DNA from: Kitasatospora gansuensis
GTDB lineage: Bacteria > Actinomycetota > Actinomycetes > Streptomycetales > Streptomycetaceae
Assembly: GCF_014203705.1 (NCBI RefSeq)
Contig: NZ_JACHJR010000001.1
Location: forward strand, 2,294,001 to 2,358,000
DNA: 64,000 bases
Direction of reading: 5' to 3'
In this document: in pieces, positions 53,328 through 62,674 of the stretch
How the letters are laid out: every line of letters starts with the position of its first letter
How positions within the stretch are numbered: the stretch's first letter is position 1
Notes under the pieces: generated by a model
Told to the model about the DNA's origin: nothing
The model's input: only the letters and a program-made list of their open reading frames with translations
The model's database searches: none
Program-made: the position numbers and the translations under genes

Positions 53328-54011
53328 TCAGAAGCCCAACGAGAGCTGCTCGTCCGCCGGTTCGGTGAACCGGCTGCGCTTCAGATGGCGCCACTGCGGC
53401 AGCGCGTCCAGATAGGACCAGGAGAGCCGGTGCTGCCCGGTCGGGCCGTACTCCTCCAGCGCCGCGCGGTGCACCGGCGAGGGGTAGCCCGCGTTGTCGG
53501 CGAAGCCGAACTCCGGGTGCTCCAGGCCGATCTCGGCCATCATCGCGTCGCGCTTCACCTTGGCCAGCACCGAGGCGGCCGAGACGCAGACGCAGGACTG
53601 GTCGCCCTTGATCACGGTCCGGACCCGCCAGGGACCGCCGAGGTAGTCGTGCTTGCCATCCAGGATCACCGCGTCCGGGCGGACCGGCAGGGCCTCCAGG
53701 GCCCGGATCGCGGCCAGCCGCAGCGCGGCGGTCATGCCGAGTTCGTCGCACTCCTCCGGCGAGGCGTGGCCGAGCGCGTACGCGGTGACCCAGTCGGCCA
53801 GTACGGGGGCCAGCTCGGTCCGGCGCTTCTCGGTCAGCAGCTTGGAGTCGGTCAGCCCCTCCGGCGGCTTGCGCAGCCCGGTCACCGCGGCTCCGACCGT
53901 GACCGGACCGGCCCAGGCACCCCGGCCGACCTCGTCGAGGCCGGCCACCAGCTGGGCTCCCGCCCGGCGCAGCGAGCGCTCTACCGAGTGGGTGGGCGGC
54001 TCGTACGGCAT
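53328..54011 (-). CDS. rnhB: Ribonuclease HII
   Basis: The product is 227 aa from ATG 54011. It removes RNA, including single ribonucleotides, from RNA-DNA hybrids during replication and repair. The metal-binding acids are in [14 protein letters not shown] (Asp26, Glu27) and [12 protein letters not shown]; the family motifs [11 protein letters not shown]-like [12 protein letters not shown] and [16 protein letters not shown] are present. Length is normal for actinobacterial RNase HII. It is 127 bp from the DUF4173 gene, which is upstream on the same strand. Confidence 0.93.
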   Translation of the reverse strand: MPYEPPTHSVERSLRRAGAQLVAGLDEVGRGAWAGPVTVGAAVTGLRKPPEGLTDSKLLTEKRRTELAPVLADWVTAYALGHASPEECDELGMTAALRLAAIRALEALPVRPDAVILDGKHDYLGGPWRVRTVIKGDQSCVCVSAASVLAKVKRDAMMAEIGLEHPEFGFADNAGYPSPVHRAALEEYGPTGQHRLSWSYLDALPQWRHLKRSRFTEPADEQLSLGF

Positions 54012-54138
54012 CGGGGGTCCATTCCGGCAACGAAGGTCTGACGCCTTCAGCCTACGGCACCCCCGTGGTTGTCCCGACGGTCGCGGACGTGCCCCCCGGC
54101 ACGCCCGCGACCGCCAAGTCCTTTGCGTGGCCCGATCC

Positions 54139-55707
54139 CTACCGGTCCCTGACCCGGGCGCAGGTCTCGCCCCGGTCGATGAAGACCGGCCGGTCCCGCA
54201 GGATCTCGGCCGCCCGGGCCTCGGCCAGGCTGGTCGCGTACCAGGGCCGGTCGGCGGAGGCCAGCGACGTGGAGATCGCCTGCAGGGCGCAGGTGCGCCG
54301 GTCGCCCTCCAGCCGGTCCAGGGCGGGCACCGCGTCGGCGGAGAGCCCGCTCAGGTAGTCGACGTCGATGGTGCCGCCGTGCTCGTAGCGGGCGACGTTC
54401 TGCTCGGCGATCAGCGCGTCCGGGCGGATCAGACCGAAGACCGCGACCCCGACCACCGCGCTGAGTACGACCGCGCGGGGCAGCCAGCGCCGGGCGCCGG
54501 CCAGGACGCCGACCAGCACCAGCAGCAGCACGACGCCGAGCCAGAGTTCGACGGCGGTGACCGAAATCCGCAGCCGGGTCAGGCCGAAGACGTCCACGTA
54601 GCGCTGCATCCGGTAGTACGCCGAGGCGACCACCACCAGGGTCAGCGCGCAGAGCAGGCCGATCAGGCTCTTGGCCAGCAGCCGGTCCTCGGCGGTCCGC
54701 CGGGGTGCCCAGTGCCGGGCGAGCGCGACCACGGCCAGGGTGAGCACGGTGACCCAGAGCAGCTGCCAGAAGCCCTGCCGGGCGTACTCTGCGGGCACCA
54801 GGCCCGGCTTGCTCATCACCGTCTCGTAGCCGCCGAAGAACACCACCGCCTGGATCGCCACGAAGCCGCCGAACAGCAGGTTGAGCGCGACCATCGGGAC
54901 GGCCCACTCCAGCCGGCTGCGCTCCCGGCCCGGCTTGACGGGCAGTCGGTCCCAGCGCCGCGGGGCGGCGGCGGTGTGGGCGGCGCCGAGCGCGACCACC
55001 AGGCCGCCCCAGAAGAAGATCAGCCGGGCCGGCAGGTGGTCCACCCCCACGCTGGGGGTCAGCCCGTCGAGCAGGTCGGCGACCGCCGCGTCCGCGCTGG
55101 CGAACAGGGCTCCGAAGACCACCAGCAGCACCGCGGCGACCAGCGCCGCCTTGAGTACCGGCAGCACCTTCTCCTTGGCGGGGTACTGCCGGCCCCGGGC
55201 CGATTCGGCGGCCCAGAACAGCGAGGGCAGCAGGTGCGCCCACAGGCCGATCGGCCCGAGCAGCACCCCGGCCCACCTGGCCCCGCCGTGCAGGGCCAGC
55301 GAGGCGACGCCGAGCGCGGCCGCGACGGCCAGGAAGGTCGGCCAGCCCGCGTCGGTCCACCAAGGGACGGCGGCCAGCACCAGCGCGACCACGATCCACA
55401 CCACGGTCCACGGCCGGGCCCGCCGTCCGCCGGCCCGGGCGGCGAGCGCCGCGGCGACGCCGGCCGCCAGCGCGAACAGCAGCAGGTTGACGCCGAGGCC
55501 GTGGCTCATCAGCGCCGCGGAGAACAGTCCGGCGCCCACCGCCGCGCCCACCACCCGCAGCCGGGGCGCCGCCGGCACCCGGGGCTCGGTCGCGGTGACC
55601 CAGGCGGGCTTGGGCGGCGCCACCGGCGGCCGCCAGGGACCGGCCGAGGCACCGGCACCGGCGGAGCTCCCGGGTATCGGTGGACCGGGCACGGAAGGAC
55701 TGGACAT
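54139..55707 (-). CDS. DUF4173 polytopic membrane protein
   Basis: The product is 522 aa from ATG 55707, with GAGGGGGC upstream. A Pro-rich N-terminus (about 1-50) leads into about twelve membrane segments, e.g. the ones starting [18 protein letters not shown] and [18 protein letters not shown]. The family hallmark [18 protein letters not shown] and the [18 protein letters not shown] block mark DUF4173. A soluble C-terminal part (about 425-522) follows. Function is unknown to me. Same strand as rnhB, downstream. Confidence 0.82.
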   Translation of the reverse strand: MSSPSVPGPPIPGSSAGAGASAGPWRPPVAPPKPAWVTATEPRVPAAPRLRVVGAAVGAGLFSAALMSHGLGVNLLLFALAAGVAAALAARAGGRRARPWTVVWIVVALVLAAVPWWTDAGWPTFLAVAAALGVASLALHGGARWAGVLLGPIGLWAHLLPSLFWAAESARGRQYPAKEKVLPVLKAALVAAVLLVVFGALFASADAAVADLLDGLTPSVGVDHLPARLIFFWGGLVVALGAAHTAAAPRRWDRLPVKPGRERSRLEWAVPMVALNLLFGGFVAIQAVVFFGGYETVMSKPGLVPAEYARQGFWQLLWVTVLTLAVVALARHWAPRRTAEDRLLAKSLIGLLCALTLVVVASAYYRMQRYVDVFGLTRLRISVTAVELWLGVVLLLVLVGVLAGARRWLPRAVVLSAVVGVAVFGLIRPDALIAEQNVARYEHGGTIDVDYLSGLSADAVPALDRLEGDRRTCALQAISTSLASADRPWYATSLAEARAAEILRDRPVFIDRGETCARVRDR

Positions 55708-55812
55708 GACGCCCCCTCAGAGTTCGACGAGCAGCGCGGATCCGGACGGGGATGCCGCGCCGCTCGTGACCCTAGGGGCCGGACGACTCTTCTGAACAGG
55801 TTCAAAACATCC

Positions 55813-55832
55813 CTGCGACCGCCTTGTCGCAG
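55813..55832 (-). terminator. Terminator after the secreted deacetylase-like gene
   Basis: CTGCGAC pairs with GTCGCAG (7 bp) around a 6-nt loop, and on the minus strand it is followed by GGATGTTTTG, a short T-run. It lies 23 bp after the stop of the 1038-aa gene. Confidence 0.65.
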
Positions 55833-55854
55833 AGCTGTGACAGAACCTGACGGA

Positions 55855-58800
55855 TCAGTAGGACCCGAACAACGAGTACGACAGCACCGTCTTGGTCGCC
55901 GTGCCGAAGCTGCTCGGCCAGGTCCCGAACGGCACCGCCGCGCCCTGGTACGCCCCATCCCCGAACACGCCGGTGCTGAAGTGCATGTTGTTCACCGTCG
56001 CGCCGGTCCCGTTGGTGTTGTAGACCAGCCAGTACGTGGTGTTGGCGGCGAGCGTCACGTTGGCCGGCAGCGCGTTCCAGGCGTTGGCGGTCAACGTGCC
56101 CGCCACCGTGCTGGTCACCAGGGTGCCCGGTGCACCGGCCACGTCGCTGTAGACCGCCAGCTGGTACTGGTTGTTCGGCGCCGGGCTGACCGCGCCGACG
56201 TGCACGCTCAGCTGATTGAGCGTCACCGCGGTGGCGCCGGTGACGATCCGACTGCCGTTCAGGTGGTTGGCGTCGTTGTCGTCGATCTGGGTGCCGATCT
56301 CGCTGTTGCCGATGGTCAGCGGCGGCGGACCGGCCGTCGTGAAGGTGAGGACGTACGGCGCGGCCAGCTGGTTGCCCGTCACGTCCCGGACCCCCTGCAC
56401 GGTCGCCGTGTACCCGGTGGTCAGGGCCAGCGCCGCCGCCGGGGTGAACACCACCCCGCTGGTGGTGGAGTCGTACGAGACCGTGCCCGCCACCGCGGCG
56501 CCCCCGGCGGTGGGCCGCAGGGTGACGGCCGCGCCGTTCACGGTGGCCCCGTCCAGCGGCTCGCTGAACGAGAACCGGACCGGGTTCCCGGCCGGCGCGG
56601 CGGTCGCGCCGGCCAGCGGCGAAGTCCCGGTCACCGTGGGCGCGGTGGTGTCCTGGCCGTAGCTCGCGGTGTAGGCGCCGACCGCGCCGTCGAAGAACGC
56701 GTAGGCGACGCCCTTGACGGTCTCCACCCGGTACGGCAGCGACTGGCCGCCCCGGCTGATCCCGGTCAGCGTCCCGGTGGCGGACTGCACCGGGAGCATC
56801 GCGCGCAGCCCGTTCGTACCACCGGTGATCTTGAAGGTGAGCGAACTGCCGCTCCAGGCCAGCTCGGTGAAGGCCGAGCCGTTCCGCCCGTCCAGCCAGG
56901 TCAGCAGCTGCCGGCCCGACACCACCGGCACACCCTTGGCCTTGGCCGCCGCGATCACCTGGTCGGAGGTCTGGGAGTTGGCGAAGTCGGTGTGGATGTT
57001 GGCGGTCAGCGCGGCGTAGTAACCCTGCGGGCCGTAGGCCGCGTTCAGCAGGGTGTTGACCGTGCCCGGGTAGGACTGGCCCGACTCGTCGGTCAGCTGG
57101 GTGGTCGCCTGGTAGACGTCGATCAGGCTGCCGTCGGTGTCGGCGAACTTCATCGGCATGCCGGTGCCGTTGAAGTAGCCGGGCCGGTTCTGCACGAAGG
57201 AGGACGGGTAGAAGTAGTAGTCATGGTCCAGCCGGATGCCGTTGGCCAGCTTGGTCTTGGCCTGGGTGGCCCAGTCGTCCCACTCCACACAGTGCGTCCG
57301 GCTGCCCGAAGGCGTGGGCAGCGCCGGGTACTTGGCCTTCCAGGCGCCCAACTGGGCGGCGTACATGGACTGCAGGTCCGCCGGGGTGCCCCAGGGGCGG
57401 CAGTCGGTGGTGATGTGCACGCCCACCTCGAAGCCCTCGTCCGAGTAGGCCTGCGCCTGCGCGGGGGTCATCGGGCCACCGGTGTACAGGTACGAGGAGC
57501 CGCGCACGCACTGCCAGTCGGCGGCCACGCAGCCGGGCGGGCTCTGCGAGATGTAGTAGTCCCAGCGGCCCGAGGTGCCGCCGACGCCGTGGTCGTCACC
57601 GGTCATCACCACCACCGCCTTGACGTCCCGGGGGAAGTACCAGAACCGCGGCAGCGGGGTCTTCGCCAGGTTCATCCCGGTGACCAGGTTGGCCAGCAGC
57701 CGCTGCTGCTCGTCGGCGATCGGGATCAGCGCCTTGTCCAGGTTGTTCCAGTCCGACTGCCCGCTCAGGCCGAAGAACATCTCGCTGGCCTCGTAGCCGT
57801 CGGTGCCGTCACGCTGCTGCCCGGCCCAGGCCGCGTTGCCCTGCCGGGTCTGCACCACCGACCTGGCCAGGTCGAAGGTGAAGGCGGCGGCCTGTCCCGA
57901 ACCGGCCGCGCGGACCGAGACCGCCGGGTTGGCGGTCGCGGTGGAGGCGTCGCTGTACAGGGTGGCGACCGCGGTCGCGCCGTTCAGCGTGTACCGGTCG
58001 GCGGTGCCGTGGTAGCCGATGGTCTCCCCGGTCAGCCCCGCCCCGGGCGCCGCCGAGGTGTCGATCCGCAGGTAGGCGTCGGCCTGGGTGCCCGCCGTGG
58101 CGGTCAGGCCGAGCAGCGGCGCGAGCTTCTTGTCGGGCCGCATCGCGATCAGCCGCCCGCCGCCGTTGGTCCAGTCGGTCAGCACGGTGACCTGACTGTC
58201 AGTCAGCGCGGTCTCGCCGAGCAGCACCAGGTCGTGCTGGGCCAGCAGCGCGGGGGTGACCTGCGAGAGGTCGACCGTCTGGTAGTGGTTCAGGCCCTCG
58301 GCCTTGAGGATCTCCGTGTAGTACCTGCTGTACGGGTTGCCCGCGGTGGTGACCAGCAGCACCGGACCCGAACCGCCGGGCCCGGCCCCCGGGGTGACGA
58401 CGGCGCCGCCGGTCGGGGTGTACGTCGCGTAGATCGAGAACTCCAGCGAGGTGGTGGTCGAGGCACCGAAGCTCGCGGGCCAGCTGCCGTACGGCGTACC
58501 GGCGTTGCTGTACACGCCCTTGCCGCCGCCGTTGTACTTCAGGTTGTTGACCGCCGTGCTCGCGCCGTTGCTGTTGTAGGCCAGCCAGTACGCGGTGTTG
58601 GGGGCCAGGGTGGCCGCGACGGGCAGCGTGTTCCAGCTGTTCGCGGCCAGCGTGCCGGCCGCGCTGTTGGCCAGCAGGGCGCCGGGCTTGCCGCTGGCGT
58701 CCTGGTAGACCGCCAGCTGGTACTGGTTGTTGGGCGCCGCCCCGACCGGGCCGACGTACGCGCTGATGCTGCTGACCTGGCCCCCCTTGGCGCCGGTGAC

Positions 58801-58971
58801 GAACCGGGAGGCGTTGAGGTGGTTGGAGTCGCCGGAGTCGGTGGCGGTGCCGATCGTGCTGTTGCCCAGCTTGGCCGTCTCGGCCGCGCTCGCGGGACCG
58901 GCCGAGAGCGCCGTCGCCGCGAGCAGGGCCACCATCAGCCCCGAGAGTCGTTCTCTGTACCCCACACCCAT
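55855..58971 (-). CDS. Large secreted protein: NodB/deacetylase-like core, Ig-like domain, duplicated terminal beta modules
   Basis: The product is 1038 aa from ATG 58971. A signal peptide ends near ASA (about 30). The first module (about 33-185) and the last (about 890-1038) are homologous to each other, sharing NNQYQLAVY, GTLxAN.WN.LP and AY/TYWL.YN.NG, and look like beta-sandwich binding modules. The core (about 210-770) contains VVMTGDDHGVGGTSG and EVGVHITTDCRPWG, reminiscent of polysaccharide deacetylase metal motifs but degenerate. An Ig-like (Big_5 type) domain follows (about 775-885). Probably acts on an extracellular polymer. It sits 116 bp downstream of the sugar-ABC operon on the same strand. 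A TTG two codons earlier is an alternative start. Confidence 0.75.
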   Translation of the reverse strand: MGVGYRERLSGLMVALLAATALSAGPASAAETAKLGNSTIGTATDSGDSNHLNASRFVTGAKGGQVSSISAYVGPVGAAPNNQYQLAVYQDASGKPGALLANSAAGTLAANSWNTLPVAATLAPNTAYWLAYNSNGASTAVNNLKYNGGGKGVYSNAGTPYGSWPASFGASTTTSLEFSIYATYTPTGGAVVTPGAGPGGSGPVLLVTTAGNPYSRYYTEILKAEGLNHYQTVDLSQVTPALLAQHDLVLLGETALTDSQVTVLTDWTNGGGRLIAMRPDKKLAPLLGLTATAGTQADAYLRIDTSAAPGAGLTGETIGYHGTADRYTLNGATAVATLYSDASTATANPAVSVRAAGSGQAAAFTFDLARSVVQTRQGNAAWAGQQRDGTDGYEASEMFFGLSGQSDWNNLDKALIPIADEQQRLLANLVTGMNLAKTPLPRFWYFPRDVKAVVVMTGDDHGVGGTSGRWDYYISQSPPGCVAADWQCVRGSSYLYTGGPMTPAQAQAYSDEGFEVGVHITTDCRPWGTPADLQSMYAAQLGAWKAKYPALPTPSGSRTHCVEWDDWATQAKTKLANGIRLDHDYYFYPSSFVQNRPGYFNGTGMPMKFADTDGSLIDVYQATTQLTDESGQSYPGTVNTLLNAAYGPQGYYAALTANIHTDFANSQTSDQVIAAAKAKGVPVVSGRQLLTWLDGRNGSAFTELAWSGSSLTFKITGGTNGLRAMLPVQSATGTLTGISRGGQSLPYRVETVKGVAYAFFDGAVGAYTASYGQDTTAPTVTGTSPLAGATAAPAGNPVRFSFSEPLDGATVNGAAVTLRPTAGGAAVAGTVSYDSTTSGVVFTPAAALALTTGYTATVQGVRDVTGNQLAAPYVLTFTTAGPPPLTIGNSEIGTQIDDNDANHLNGSRIVTGATAVTLNQLSVHVGAVSPAPNNQYQLAVYSDVAGAPGTLVTSTVAGTLTANAWNALPANVTLAANTTYWLVYNTNGTGATVNNMHFSTGVFGDGAYQGAAVPFGTWPSSFGTATKTVLSYSLFGSY

Positions 58972-59061
58972 CCCCAAGTGTCTGATAACAACATCTTTGG
59001 CGGAATGCCGTTACCGGTGTACAGGTTGGGGATCGCCGCCGTACGCAGAATCCACACATTC

Positions 59062-59074
59062 CCAGGGCATGACA
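59062..59074. promoter_or_regulatory. CCAGGGCATGACA word upstream of the secreted deacetylase-like gene
   Basis: These 13 bp are identical, in the same orientation, to 62478-62490 upstream of the sugar-binding protein gene. Here the word lies about 90 bp before the start of the 1038-aa gene, in the gap after the permease gene. Shared position relative to two adjacent leftward genes suggests a common regulator. Confidence 0.45.
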
Positions 59075-59087
59075 CCCCGTCAGGGCG

Positions 59088-59996
59088 CTACCCCTTGACG
59101 GATCCCGCCAGCAGCCCCCGGACGAAGTAGCGCTGGAGCGCGAAGAAGACGATCAGCGGGATGATCAGCGACAGGAAGGCCCCGGCCGTCAGCAACTCCC
59201 AACGGCCGCCGAACGATCCGGAGAGCTGGGCCAGCCGGACGGTCATCGGCGCCACCTCGGGGGTGCCGCCCGCGAAGGTCAGCGCGACCAGCAGGTCGTT
59301 CCAGACCCAGAGGAACTCGAAGATCGCGAACGAGGCCAGCGCCGGGGTGCAGAGCGGCAGCACGATGGACCGGAAGATCTTGAAGTGCGAGGCCCCGTCC
59401 ATGATCGCCGCCTCCATCAGGTCGCGCGGCAGCTGCGAGATGAAGTTGTGCAGCAGGAAGGTGGCCAGCGGCAGCGCGAACATCGTGTGCGCCAGCCAGA
59501 CCGGCGCGTACGTCCCGCTCAGGTTCACCGCCGGGATGACGGTCAGCCCGCCCAGGTGGGCCCCGCCGGAGAACAGCTGGAGCAGCGGGATCAGCGCCAT
59601 CTGCAGCGGCACCACCTGCAGCGCGAAGATCACGAAGAAGACCGTGTCGCTCCCCCTGAACCGCACCCAGGCCAGCGCGTACGCCGCCATCGCCGCGATC
59701 ACCAGCGGGAAGACGGTGGCCGGCACGCTGATCGCCAGCGAGTTGACCAGGAACGGCATCATCCCGGCGCTGACGCCGAAGCCGCCCTCGAACAGCACCG
59801 TGTGGTAGTTGGAGAGGATCAGCTCGGGGTGGGTGAACACCTCCCACCAACCGGTGGTCGCCACCTCCTGCTTGGGCCGCAGCGAGGTGGCCAGCAGACC
59901 GAAGGTGGGGATGGTCCAGAGCACCGTCACCACGATGACGAACAGTGAGCCGAGCGGTCCGCTGAAGGACCGTCGGACGGCTTTCGCAGCGGTCAT
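59088..59996 (-). CDS. Sugar ABC transporter permease (AglG/MalG type)
   Basis: The product is 302 aa from ATG 59996. Six membrane segments are visible, with the coupling motif RDLMEAAIMDGASHFKIFRS (EAA loop, AA..DGAS) near about residues 195-215, as in alpha-glucoside permeases. It overlaps the upstream permease gene by 4 bp (ATGA) and completes the importer encoded by this operon. No ATP-binding gene is present here; many streptomycete sugar importers share the MsiK ATPase encoded elsewhere. Confidence 0.9.
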   Translation of the reverse strand: MTAAKAVRRSFSGPLGSLFVIVVTVLWTIPTFGLLATSLRPKQEVATTGWWEVFTHPELILSNYHTVLFEGGFGVSAGMMPFLVNSLAISVPATVFPLVIAAMAAYALAWVRFRGSDTVFFVIFALQVVPLQMALIPLLQLFSGGAHLGGLTVIPAVNLSGTYAPVWLAHTMFALPLATFLLHNFISQLPRDLMEAAIMDGASHFKIFRSIVLPLCTPALASFAIFEFLWVWNDLLVALTFAGGTPEVAPMTVRLAQLSGSFGGRWELLTAGAFLSLIIPLIVFFALQRYFVRGLLAGSVKG

Positions 59997-60997
59997 CGGG
60001 TTTCACGCTCCTTGCGCAGCTGGACGATGTTGTAGGCCACCAGCGGCAGCACCGCGAGGAAGAGGATCACCGCGAGGGTGCTCCCCCGGCCCACGTCGAA
60101 CTGGGTGAAGGACTGCGCGTACATCTCGTTGGCCAGCACCTGGGTGCCGAAGTTGCCGCCGGTCATGGTGCGGACGATGTCGAAGGCCTTCAGCGTGGTG
60201 ATCATGACGGTGGTCAGCACCACCACCAGCGTGGTGCGGATCATCGGCACCGTGATGAACCAGAACAGCCGCAGGCCGCGCGCGCCGTCCAGCCGGGCCG
60301 CCTCGGTCACCTCGTCCGGGATCGCCTTGATCGCGGCCGAGAGCACCACCATGGCGAAGCCGGTCTGCACCCAGACCATCACCGCGATCAGCAGGAAGTT
60401 GTTCAGCGGCTGGGTGAGGATCCAGTTCGGCGGGTCCTCCCAGCCCAGGCTGACGGCCAGTTGGCTGAGCAGGCCGATCTGCGGCTGGCCCGCGCCGCGG
60501 GACTCGTAGACGAACTTCCAGATGATGCCCGCGCCGACCAGCGAGACCGCCATCGGCAGGAAGATCAGCGACTTGTACAGCCCCTGCCAGCGCATCCGCT
60601 CCACCAGCAGCGCCAGCGCCAGGCCGAGGCCGGTCGCGGTGAGCGGCGCCACCACCAGCCAGAGCGCGGTGTTCAGCAGCACGGTGTGGATCGAGTCGGT
60701 GGTGAAGGCCCAGTCGTAGTTGCGCAGGCCCACCGAGCGGTCACTGTCGGCGTTGTAGAAGCTCAGGAAGACCGTCCGGACCAGCGGCGCGACCAGGCCG
60801 ACCACCAGCAGCAGGACGGCCGGGCCGAGCATCACCAGCACCGCGAGCGGCTTGGCGAACCGGCCGGTGGCCCGGCCGGCCGCGAAGAAGATCAGCAGCA
60901 GGATGCCCAGGAAACCGGCGATCGCGCCCAGGCTGTTGCCGAACTTGATCCCGGCGTCGCTCCAGGCGGACGCGGCCACGTGAAGGGTGGCGGGCAT
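59993..60997 (-). CDS. Sugar ABC transporter permease (AglF/MalF type)
   Basis: The product is 334 aa from ATG 60997, with GGAAGGAC upstream. Membrane segments begin at FLGILLLIFFAAGRATGRFA and LVMLGPAVLLLVVGLVAPLV. The EAA coupling loop is EVTEAARLDGARGLRLFWFI (about 240-260), followed by the conserved TVPMIRTT. It pairs with the downstream permease and with the lipoprotein encoded 72 bp upstream. Together they should import an alpha-glucoside or related oligosaccharide. Confidence 0.9.
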   Translation of the reverse strand: MPATLHVAASAWSDAGIKFGNSLGAIAGFLGILLLIFFAAGRATGRFAKPLAVLVMLGPAVLLLVVGLVAPLVRTVFLSFYNADSDRSVGLRNYDWAFTTDSIHTVLLNTALWLVVAPLTATGLGLALALLVERMRWQGLYKSLIFLPMAVSLVGAGIIWKFVYESRGAGQPQIGLLSQLAVSLGWEDPPNWILTQPLNNFLLIAVMVWVQTGFAMVVLSAAIKAIPDEVTEAARLDGARGLRLFWFITVPMIRTTLVVVLTTVMITTLKAFDIVRTMTGGNFGTQVLANEMYAQSFTQFDVGRGSTLAVILFLAVLPLVAYNIVQLRKERETR

Positions 60998-61069
60998 TCG
61001 GATGTCCTTCCCGGAAGGGGAGTTGGGGCGGCGCGGGCGGGTGGACCCGCGCCGCCCGTGGCGGGCCGA

Positions 61070-62428
61070 CTACTGCTGCGGCCAGGCCGCGTCGATGTCG
61101 GCCGCCACCTTCGGGATGGCCTGTCCCTCGGCGAACCAGGCGGTCAGCGCCTTCCACTCGGCACCCGCGCCGACGGCGGCGGGCATCAGGTCGGAGGCGT
61201 CGAACCGGAAGGTCGCGGCCGGGTCGGTCAACGCGGCGGCCGAGAGCTTGTCGATCGGGTCGGTGTAGAGGCTCTTGTCCACGCCCTGGTTGGCGGAGAC
61301 CCAGCCGCTGGAGACCTTGACCCGGCTGCTCGCCCACTCCGAGCTGGACAGGTAGTTCTGCACCGCCTGCACCTCCGGGCGGCTCGCGAAGGCCGCCACG
61401 AACTCGCCGCCGCCCTCGACCGGGTTGCCCACCGAGGGGTTCACCGCCGGGAACTGGAACGCGAAGATGTCGCCGTCCGCGCCGATCTTGGTGCCCTTGG
61501 GCCACTGCGCCGCGTAGAACGAAGCCTGCTGGAGCATCGCGCACTTGTTGGTCAGGATCGGCGCCCCGGCGTCCTGGAAGGTGGTGGTGGCGATCGACTT
61601 CACGTCACCGATGCCGCCGTTCACCCAGGCCGGGTTCTGCATCCAGTCGGCCACCGTCTGCATCGCGGTGGCGATCTTCGGGTCGCCGAACTTCACCTGG
61701 TGGCTCACCCACTGGTCGTAGACCTCGCCACCGTGGGTGCCGAGCACGACCTCCTCCAGCCAGTCGGTGGCGGGCCAGCCGGTGGCGGTACCGGAGCCGA
61801 TGCCGCCGCACCAGGGCTTGGTGGAGCCCGAGGCGGCGATCTTCCCGCTCAGCGTCATCAGCTCGGCCCAGGTCTTCGGCACCTCGTAGCCGGCCGCCTT
61901 GAAGGCCTTCGGCGAGTACCAGACCAGCGACTTCATGTTGGCGCTCATCGGTGCCGCGTAGAAGGTGCCGTTCACCGATCCGTAGGTCTTCCAGATCGGG
62001 CTCCACTTGGCCTGGTTGGCCTCGGTCTGGGCCGGCGGCTTCACCACCTTGCCGGTCTTCACCATCTGGGCCAGCACCCCGGGCTGCGGGATGATCGCCA
62101 GATCAGGGGCGTTGCCGCCGGTCACCCGGACCTGGATCTGGGACTCGAAGTCCGGCGAGCCCTCGTAGGAGATCTTGATCCCCGTACAAGAACTGAACTC
62201 GGCCCAGGACTTCTCCAGCGAATCCGACTCGGGGCTGCGGATCGAGGCGAACATCGTCACCGTCTTGCCGGAGTTTCCCGCGTAGGCCTGGTACTTGACG
62301 CAGTCGCCGGTCAGCGGGGCGGCCGAGCCGCCACCACCGCCGTTGCTGGACGAGGAGTTGGAACAGGCCGCCGTGAGGGCCAGAGCGAGGACGGCGGGGA
62401 CGGCCAGCAGCCGGGGGCGGAGGGTCAT
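61070..62428 (-). CDS. Sugar ABC transporter substrate-binding lipoprotein (AglE type)
   Basis: The product is 452 aa from ATG 62428. A lipoprotein signal has the box LTAAC with lipidated Cys22, followed by a Ser/Gly linker. The binding-protein fold is of the family 1 solute-binding type: FASIRSPESDSLEKSWAEFS, TGGNAPDLAIIPQPG, TATGWPATDWLEEVVLGTHG. The closest named type I recall is AglE, the alpha-glucoside receptor of rhizobia, but the ligand cannot be read from sequence. It heads the operon AglE-F-G-like, and the palindrome GGCATGACATGCC lies upstream. Confidence 0.88.
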   Translation of the reverse strand: MTLRPRLLAVPAVLALALTAACSNSSSSNGGGGGSAAPLTGDCVKYQAYAGNSGKTVTMFASIRSPESDSLEKSWAEFSSCTGIKISYEGSPDFESQIQVRVTGGNAPDLAIIPQPGVLAQMVKTGKVVKPPAQTEANQAKWSPIWKTYGSVNGTFYAAPMSANMKSLVWYSPKAFKAAGYEVPKTWAELMTLSGKIAASGSTKPWCGGIGSGTATGWPATDWLEEVVLGTHGGEVYDQWVSHQVKFGDPKIATAMQTVADWMQNPAWVNGGIGDVKSIATTTFQDAGAPILTNKCAMLQQASFYAAQWPKGTKIGADGDIFAFQFPAVNPSVGNPVEGGGEFVAAFASRPEVQAVQNYLSSSEWASSRVKVSSGWVSANQGVDKSLYTDPIDKLSAAALTDPAATFRFDASDLMPAAVGAGAEWKALTAWFAEGQAIPKVAADIDAAWPQQ

Positions 62429-62481
62429 CGGCGGCCTTCGATCACGAGCAGGACGGTGGTCAACGAGGTCCTCCTTGCCAG

Positions 62482-62494
62482 GGCATGACATGCC
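62482..62494. promoter_or_regulatory. Palindromic operator upstream of the sugar transporter operon
   Basis: GGCATGACATGCC is a perfect 13-bp palindrome with a central A, 54 bp upstream of the binding-protein start. The overlapping CCAGGGCATGACA (62478-62490) recurs at 59062-59074. LacI- or ROK-type repressors commonly bind such sites; none is encoded in the window. Confidence 0.6.
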
Positions 62495-62631
62495 AGCAGT
62501 AAGACGGAACAACAGGCGCTGAACCAGAGAAGTGGGTTGTCCCAACCCGTCGGGCTGGCTCGAAGACGTTAACCCAGTCGTCATCCGCCGCCAAGGTGTG
62601 CGTTCGACCTTCATCCGCAAGTGCCGCAGTC

Positions 62632-62662
62632 GTGACCTGGCCGTGCTGCGCGGCCAGGTCAC
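62632..62662 (-). terminator. Terminator after the cytochrome P450 gene
   Basis: A 12-bp perfect stem, GTGACCTGGCCG against CGGCCAGGTCAC, closes a 7-nt loop 12 bp after the P450 stop. Confidence 0.85.
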
Positions 62663-62674
62663 CTCCGCGACGGG

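Noticed and set aside
53653-59130. 1825-codon open frame on the plus strand
   Set aside because: Antisense to the DUF4173 gene and the secreted deacetylase-like gene; low-complexity Arg/Gly/Val text, no ribosome site, no recognisable domain.
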